A stretch of 64,000 nucleotides of DNA, from the NCBI GenBank assembly GCA_023101885.1, contig JALPQD010000054.1, forward strand, positions 1,972,893 through 2,036,892, read 5' to 3'. Both the position numbers and the translations under genes were made by a program. Below are positions 60,931 through 64,000 of this stretch, in pieces (the first letter of the stretch is position 1; each line of letters begins with the position of its first letter). The notes under the pieces were generated by a model. That model searched no databases. It saw only the letters and a list, made by a program, of their open reading frames with translations, and had not been told where the DNA came from. This DNA is from Typhlomys cinereus. Taxonomy: Eukaryota > Chordata > Mammalia > Rodentia > Platacanthomyidae.

Positions 60931-62057
60931 TCAACTTGACACAAAAACAATAGCACATTTAAACTGTAACCTTTCCTTGTCCCCACAGATGTTAAAATAT
61001 AAATACATTCCATGGACAAATTTAAAATGTTCTCTCATTAAAACTTCAGTTCCAATATTTTAAAAGTTCAAAGTTTCTTAACCTTAAATTAAACACTTTA
61101 AAACAGATAAAACATTAAAACAGAAGGATCTTAAAACAATAAGAAAACATTAAAAAGATCAAAGTCCAGCAAATCACCGCATCCTGTACTTCAATGTCCA
61201 TCTTCTGCTGCTCATTATGTAATCAAGGCGGCTCAAAGATTCAAGGCATTCTCAGTCCCTGTTTGCAGCTCGAAGTTGTTAAGAGCAGAGTTCCTCTGAA
61301 CCAGGCTGAATCTCCACTCGCATTTGTCCTCAGCAGCAATCCCACAGTTCTGGCATCTCACACACAACTCTGGGTTCTCCTCTGCAGCTTTAAGCTTCAC
61401 CATCTCTTGCAGGACTCTACGCCTGCCACTTGGTGCCAAGCTTTAGCTGCTCTCCATGAACCCTTCAGTAGTACATGAAAACCAGTATCACCTGAGGGAC
61501 GCTGCCAGATTCCGAAGCGAGGTTGAAACGCAGCTTAGTCCACTGGAGCCACAGCTGCATCAACTTCAACGCGCTGACACTGAAAAAGCCTCTCTTCTAG
61601 GCAACCAAACTTGCAAAGGGCAAGAAACAGCTTGAACTTGGGCTTTCGCCCCCTGAAGGAATCTGAGCTTCCAAACCATGAACTTGCCACACAGTGGTTT
61701 CCACGTCTTCCACCGTCTCAATGCAAGTCACTAGGTTTTCCTTCACTGGTACTCATTTGTCCAACAGCAGCAGATATTCTGCTGCCTGCCCTTTGCACAT
61801 CCAAACCTCCAAGGTTGCCAACACAGCTCTCCTCTGTCAAGCAAACCAGTCCATCGTCTTTAAATTCAGCTTAACAAAGTCTTTGTTCCCTTCATCACAA
61901 ATTGGGCCCAAACAATGTCTCTCAGCAATTGGCCCACTAAATGCTGAAGAACGGTATTTGTAAATCCACAAAGTGAAAATTTTCAAGAATGTCCAACTTT
62001 GTCCAGCAGAACCGTTCAAAAGCCACAAAATCCACATAGTCAGATTTATCAGCAACA

Positions 62058-62074
62058 CCCCACTTCTGGTACCA
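62058..62074 (-). promoter_or_regulatory. tRNA-Leu-type primer binding site
   Basis: On the minus strand tggtaccagaagtgggg begins 5 bp inside the 5' LTR. It starts with TGG, complementary to the CCA end of a tRNA, and matches the TGGTACCAG pattern used by ERVL/MaLR elements. Confidence 0.8.
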
Positions 62075-62079
62075 AATTC

Positions 62080-62493
62080 TGTTGCAGTCCGCCTGCATGG
62101 TTGCTGATAAATGACCAGAACACAGCTTAAGGGAACAAGGAGTTTACTTTCTTACGATAGTCTGGTTACAGTTCATAGTCCAGCTTGACGGGAGAGCACA
62201 CGCCAACACCAGGGCCGAGGGAACTGGCCACCATAATGGCTGAGAGATGGACAATCCTTACTTGCCAGACCAGCATGTCTGGCCAAGTATACAGAAGGAT
62301 GCCAACTCTCTCAACCAGCTCTCTCTGATTTATCCAGGGCCTAATCCCACCCACCATGGGCTGGGTCTTCCCCAGCAGCTAGACAATCTCCTTCAGGTTT
62401 GCTCTGGGCTTAACTCAACCATCAACTCTCTACAACTGTGCCCAGAGCTCAAACCCTCAAGAGTCAAGTTGACACCTGTGCTTAACTATGACA
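62080..62493 (-). repeat. 5' LTR of the MaLR-like provirus
   Basis: 414 bp, read as identical to the LTR at 60505-60918 over its whole length. In the plus-strand numbering it is the right-hand copy, which is the 5' LTR because the element is in minus orientation. Confidence 0.92.
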
Positions 62494-64000
62494 GTCACCT
62501 CTTGACAAAGATAAAAGATTGTTTAAATGAAAATGTTAATATAAGAAGAGACTCAAATATAGAAGGAAGAATAGGAAAAGGACATTGTATTGGGGGGAGA
62601 GGGGAGTGTCCCATTTGCAGGATTGTTACCATCTATCTGGCAGTTTCTATACTATCCTTGATTGGTGAGATCAAACCTGTTCAGTTGCAAGTGACCAGGA
62701 TGGGAAGTGAGAGTGAACTGTGGAAGATGTCTCCCTACTTACATGCAATACTTGACTGTGACTTATTTTTTCTACTGAAGGATGATGCCCTATCTCCTTT
62801 TTTGGGGGCCCTCCTTCCATTTCCTTCCTGTTTATAATCTTTGTGATTACAGTAGGTATTAAAATATTTACTTTTGAATATGTCATTAAATGAGTTTGGA
62901 GCTAGGATCCAACTTAGGTAGTACGTACGGTGTCAAATTTTCTGTGTCTGGGATACTTCACTCAATATAATTTTATCGAATTCCATCCATTTCCTGGCAA
63001 ATTTCATTAATTCATCTTTTTTGATAGCTGTGTAGTATTTCATTGCATAAATGTACACATCATCCTTAAACATTCATTAACTGTTTGACATTTGGGTTGA
63101 TTCCATGACTTAGTTGTTGTAAATAGTGCTGGTATGACATGGTTGTGCTCTTGTCACTATAGTGAATTTCTGCATTATGGGGGATTATTCCCAGAAGTGA
63201 TATAGCAGGGTCCTATGGCATTTCAATCTTTAACTTTTTTAGAAAACGCCATACTGATCACCAGAGTGGTTGTAGAAGCCTGCATTCCTGCAAGGAATGT
63301 ATGAAAGTTCTCTTTTCTCCACATCTTCTCCAGAATTTTGGTGTTGTTTGTATTGTGGATTTTTGCCATCCTGACTGGGATGAGGTGATATCTCAGGGAG
63401 GTTTTGATTTGGATTTCCTGATGGCTAAGGATGTGGAGCATTTTTTAAGATATTTGTTAGACATTTCAATTTCATCCCTTGTTAAGTTTCTTTTGAGTTC
63501 CAAGGCCCATTTTTTAGTTGGACCATTTGTTTCCTTGGTGTTCAGTTTTCTAAATTTTTGTGCACTCTGGATAATAGAGCTCTATCAGATATGTGGTTAG
63601 TGAAGATTTTCACCCATTCTGTGGGTTGCCTCTTTGCTCACTTTACAATCTATCTGAAAAAAAGCTCTTTAATTTCACAAGATCCCATTTGTTGAGTGTT
63701 GGTTGTAGTGACAATTAGATTTCTGTTTAGAAACTGTTGGCCTAGCCCAATCAGCTCAAGGAAATTCCCTAACCTTTCAACTATGTTTTTTTATGATCTC
63801 TGGCCTAAAATTAAGGTCCTTGATCCATTTGGAATTAATTTTTGTGCGTGGTGACAATTATGAGTCCAGTTTCAATCTTCTGCATGTGGACATACAGTTT
63901 TTCCAGCGCCATTTATTGAAGATGCTCTTCTTTTTCCATTGGATTTTTTGGGCCCTTTTGTCAAAGATCAAATGGCTGCAATTCTGTGGGTTTATATCTA

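Larger units (their letters stand above)
60505..62493 (-). mobile_element. Young MaLR-like provirus without coding capacity
   Basis: Two 414-bp LTRs (60505-60918 and 62080-62493) that I read as identical surround 1161 bp of internal sequence. The 5-bp duplication gtcac (60500-60504 and 62494-62498) marks the target inside the L1-D 3' UTR. In minus orientation the LTR runs TGTCATAG...CTGCAACA. A tRNA-Leu-type primer binding site and a purine tract lie at the expected ends. The internal part has no gag, protease, reverse transcriptase or integrase that I can recognise, and its frames are under 90 codons. It is a non-autonomous element of MaLR (ORR1/MT) style, mobilised in trans. Confidence 0.92.
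60080..64000 (-). mobile_element. L1-D: L1 running off the window end, minus strand
   Basis: Left edge is the reversed 3' end: cctctttttttctatcac, catacaaggtcaataggtaa, then a C-rich tract and 3' UTR (gagaatcttattgtgtg...cttcagtttcacttttcctgc). Interrupted at 60500-62498 by the MaLR-like provirus; the two flanks join to a continuous 3' UTR. ORF2 coding sequence (reversed) runs from about 62902 to the window end, with degraded C-terminal motifs ([20 protein letters not shown] on the minus strand near 63441). More diverged than L1-A. 5' part not in the window. Confidence 0.88.

Noticed and set aside
62247..62837. 196-codon plus-strand frame
   Set aside because: Runs from the antisense of a MaLR-like LTR into L1-D 3' UTR; the first 76 codons repeat exactly in the other LTR at 60672. 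Not a gene.

Overview
This is a repeat-rich, AT-rich stretch of a mammalian nuclear genome. I find no host protein-coding gene, exon series, tRNA gene, CRISPR array or bacterial-type feature. The repeat mix points to a rodent: short SINEs with a tRNA-like head (ggctggagaggtggctcagg...) and CA-rich tails, many MaLR/ORR1-type LTRs, ERVK-type LTRs with 6-bp target duplications, and young L1 elements with long purine-rich 3' UTRs. The L1 3' UTRs and SINE consensus do not look like Mus or Rattus as I know them. A jerboa-like or other non-murid mouse-related rodent is my guess, not a demonstrated assignment. All long reading frames are L1 ORF1/ORF2 remnants, simple repeats or LTR sequence.

Layout. 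1-11.9 kb: degraded LTRs, SINEs, two old minus-strand L1 3' regions separated by a 310-bp TTTC tract, a solo MaLR-like LTR (1204-2200) with an ERVK-type LTR inside it (1250-1852), and a second ERVK-type solo LTR (10695-11141). 11.9-14.8 kb: L1-C, a truncated L1 with a classical 5' inversion. 16.5-22.5 kb: L1-A, a nearly complete plus-strand L1 with perfect target duplications and a 5' end that looks spliced. 22.5-43.7 kb: mostly unique AT-rich DNA with scattered SINEs and LTRs, a 52-bp L1 insertion at 29159, and a 5S rRNA-derived pseudogene at 36957-37075. 43.75-51.13 kb: L1-B, with a GC-rich 5' UTR, broken ORF1 and ORF2, and about 650 bp of unique 3' flank carried along before the poly(A) (3' transduction). 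51-60 kb: unique DNA plus short L1, SINE and LTR pieces. 60.1-64 kb: minus-strand L1-D running off the window, interrupted by a young MaLR-like provirus (60505-62493) with apparently identical LTRs, a 5-bp target duplication and a tRNA-Leu-type primer binding site.

How the parts relate. The window is a record of L1-driven retrotransposition. L1-A and L1-C inserted independently (different target duplications) yet share the same derived in-frame stop in ORF2. This suggests either a source lineage with truncated ORF2 copied with help from intact L1s, or later gene conversion. L1-A also looks like the product of a spliced L1 RNA whose donor and acceptor sites can be seen in L1-B. The MaLR-like provirus has no visible gag-pol and must have relied on enzymes supplied in trans. 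Everything rests on reading one sequence. Family names are by resemblance, and boundaries without target duplications are approximate.
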